From positions 4,568,287-4,632,286 of the forward strand of contig JBAJFE010000005.1 of assembly GCA_037903355.1 (NCBI GenBank): a stretch of DNA of 64,000 nucleotides. The letters run 5' to 3'. Source of the DNA: Trichuris trichiura (Eukaryota; Nematoda; Enoplea; Trichinellida; Trichuridae). The position numbers were made by a program, and so were the translations under genes. Shown here piece after piece: positions 61,481 through 64,000 of the stretch. Under the pieces are notes generated by a model that was given only the letters and a program-made list of their open reading frames with translations, was not told the origin of the DNA and searched no databases. The stretch's first letter is position 1. Each line of letters opens with the position of its first letter.

Positions 61481-64000
61481 AGTCTATGCCAACATAGAGC
61501 AAACCACACTACAAACAAACTTCAATCGGGTTAAATAGAGTTTAAACGATGGCCAATTCAAAAAACAGAAAACAATTGACATTTCAACATACTTTCACCA
61601 GTTTTCTTGCTAGCAACATATTAACCTTTCGCTAATGATAATTCCCGCCGACAATGGATAGCTATGAAGATAAATTTCTTATGATAAAAACTCTTAAACC
61701 GTGATTCTCTTTTATTGTGAATATAACGTTCAGCTAAGTTAGGGGGTTCAGCCAAGTTTATTTCTAAGAGTTTAACCCGGTAAGCTCCGCTGGCTAAACG
61801 TTTGGAAATAAACGTTTTCTAACGAACGGGTAGCAAAGCCGCAAATAATTTTTATTTTGAATAACGCACCCGTTAGCAAGGAGAGAAGAAAAAGAGGAAT
61901 ATTTTAATATGAACAAAATGACAAAGTATGATGGTACTTACTTTACTTTCGGGATTGTCGTAATGTGCAATGTGCTGTTCTCTTTTGAGTAGATACAACG
62001 TGCAAACCAGCGCATTGTCTACGTAGTCTCTTCATTAACAATGAACAATCAAATTTTAAATAATTTCTAAGCAGTTGTCTACTGCTCACTTCTATCAATA
62101 ACGCACAGATCTGTCACATAAAATAATTTTTCCTCACAAAATATTTTACCTGTAAATAAAGCACGCAAACACTGGCATCGTCATTTGCTCACTTCATTGA
62201 ATGGACAACTTCATTTCCAAATGACACTTTCAGTTGGAGCGACTTATGCTCCACTATTGTTTTTACAGAAAAATATTTGATTTGTTCGCCATAAACAGAA
62301 TTGCAGAAAAGATGTCGTGCAATTACGATTTGTGCTTATGTTTTACAAAAAAACATGCGAGTGCGACTGGTGGTGAACATTGCTTTCGCGTACACGCAGA
62401 GCAGAGAACTCATAAATTACTTTGGAATACGCGGTTGCTAGCAATGATTGATAAATTTATTAAAAGAATTGTTACATTTACTTTATTTTCCGCAACGTCG
62501 AAAATGTCACTGCGTTCGACGATGTTCCAACGTAGTCGTTGAAATTGTCTCGTTCGATTGTTCAACACTATCGCACCAACTTCACTGAACAGCGATGATT
62601 GAGAAAAACGGGTCAAATGAAGATAAACTTATTGTTGGATAATAACGTTTCTATTTGCTGCACCTCTCACTGAGTATTTACTTAACAGTGAATTCTCCTT
62701 CAACGAAAAGGCCAAATTCGACCAAGGTTGTGTTTTATCAGTTAATTTTATCTACATTTGGTTAGCTGCGGACAGCTAATCTCAGAACAGGTTTCTGTGA
62801 AGCTGTAATTAAAATATGCCTGAAATGTATTACCGTATTTGCTGGTACAACCTGAAACTGAAAATTTATTAATTTCTCCCATTTGTTTTTCCGCTTGTTT
62901 GGTTACTGAAATACGTTTTCAAGTATTCTTGAAAAAAACTGCAGCCTGCAAGAAAAAATGAAATAGATTATTAACAATTTGATTTGTGTTTAGCGGCTGA
63001 GATCTCCTTTGACAAAGGAACATAGAAGAGGTTTCGTTGAAAGTGACTTCAATGCAAGAACGAATGAGCAACAGAGCATTGAGAATAAAGTATAGGAGTA
63101 CGAGCACATCACTCCATAAATTCTGGGAATGGAATAAGAATAGCAAAGCTCATTCGCAAAAAGACTGATCAGCCGGCTGGAAGTTCTTTATCTACCCATA
63201 GTGATGTATAAGATCATTAATTCATAAGCGCCTGCCGGGCATGTCACTTAGTGTTCCAGTGTCCTATGTCATACCCTATCGTACCTTAACAAAAACCAAG
63301 CATTCATTTTTCCATAAGGCATAACGGCGACAATATCTGAGATTTCACATTAACCAAATCTGGTAAATAATGATCAATAATTTAGAATAATTTTCTTTGT
63401 GGAGTGAGGAATAAAGTGTCGGATCCGTTTAAGGTGACCGGAAAACAAAATTTGCAAAGCACAGACAACTCCAATCTCTGCGCCCCCAATTTCAAAAATT
63501 CGCTGACCGCGTCAACTACTTGCACCATTTGGCAGAAAGACTTAACGTCACATTACTCACTTTTTCTTTTCCGTCCACAACAAGACAGGAATGATCCCAA
63601 AAATAAAGATAATAAAGTTTTACTTTTGTAAATGCATCAGGAATTATGAAAAACAGTATGTCAATAATAACTATTACCAAAATTTATAATTTCAATAGCA
63701 ATTACAATAACAATATTAAAGATTGGTGAATTGGTAACACGTCCATATGTCCTCATTTTCCACGTAAAGATATTTCCTGTTGTAACAACTTCTCCTACAC
63801 AGAACTTTCACAACCAAACGCCCCATCATCCGTGCTCGAAAGATTGGGAGCGACAGAAACGTCAGTTTTACAGAGTAACTATATTAATTAGCTGCTGTTG
63901 TTATGCATAAACGATTTCGCATAACTAGATTAGTGCAAGTACAGGTGACCTTTGTTTCTTTGTCTCTGTTCATCATCGCGTTGTGCTTGTTATAAATAAC
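61481..64000. other. Gene-free AT-rich DNA to the window end
   Basis: No supported gene. The frame at 62234-62542 (+, 102 codons) has no domain. 61720-61830 contains repeated ttatttc / gaaataaac and cagcc / ggctg pieces of uncertain meaning. Confidence 0.4.

Overview
The window is animal nuclear DNA, most likely from a nematode or another small-bodied invertebrate. Its genes are split by many short introns of about 45-70 bp with GT..AG ends. Six of the seven genes have recognisable eukaryotic or metazoan products. Nematode is an inference, resting on compact introns, a short CstF-64 without the vertebrate MEARA-type repeats, and a secreted Cys-rich/WAP protein. No bacterial features (operons, Shine-Dalgarno sites, CRISPR) are present.

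Layout. 1-3506: 3' part of a Ty3/Gypsy-type LTR retrotransposon, cut by the window start, with one frameshift and a probable 142-bp 3' LTR. 4222-28606: the gene-rich part, with seven recognised genes: DEF8-like (+), COP9 signalosome subunit 3 (-), a giant multi-C2H2 zinc-finger protein (+), a testican/SPOCK-like matrix protein (-), proteasome ATPase RPT1/PSMC2 (-), cleavage stimulation factor CSTF2 (-), Golgi SNARE membrin/GOSR2 (+), followed by a secreted Cys-rich WAP-like protein (-) at 27382-28606. Neighbouring genes are convergent or divergent, with divergent starts about 0.4-0.6 kb apart (CSN3/zinc finger; CSTF2/GOSR2). I rebuilt exons by hand. Phases close in every gene and predicted lengths match the families (PSMC2 432 aa, GOSR2 214 aa, CSN3 444 aa, DEF8 408 aa).

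28.6-64 kb: no convincing host gene. It is dominated by decayed Penelope-like retroelement (PLE) debris: RT fragments on both strands, a possible GIY-YIG fragment, and several copies of a terminal sequence with a hammerhead-ribozyme-like core. One PLE end is inserted with a 12-bp target duplication, confirmed by a related uninserted copy in the same window. There is also a 222-bp non-autonomous hAT-like element with a perfect 8-bp target duplication, purine-rich strand-asymmetric tracts, a (TAA)n microsatellite and several palindromes. The most unusual object is a GC-rich array at 45.9-47.4 kb: about 26 copies of a 40-bp unit, each able to form a hairpin, flanked by diverged hairpins whose stems differ in sequence but stay paired. 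It is preceded by a dense cluster of seven TGCATG motifs.

The genes do not form one pathway. They are housekeeping functions (protein turnover: CSN3, RPT1; mRNA 3'-end formation: CSTF2; Golgi traffic: membrin; lysosome/autophagy-type regulation: DEF8) mixed with a regulatory zinc-finger gene and two secreted proteins.
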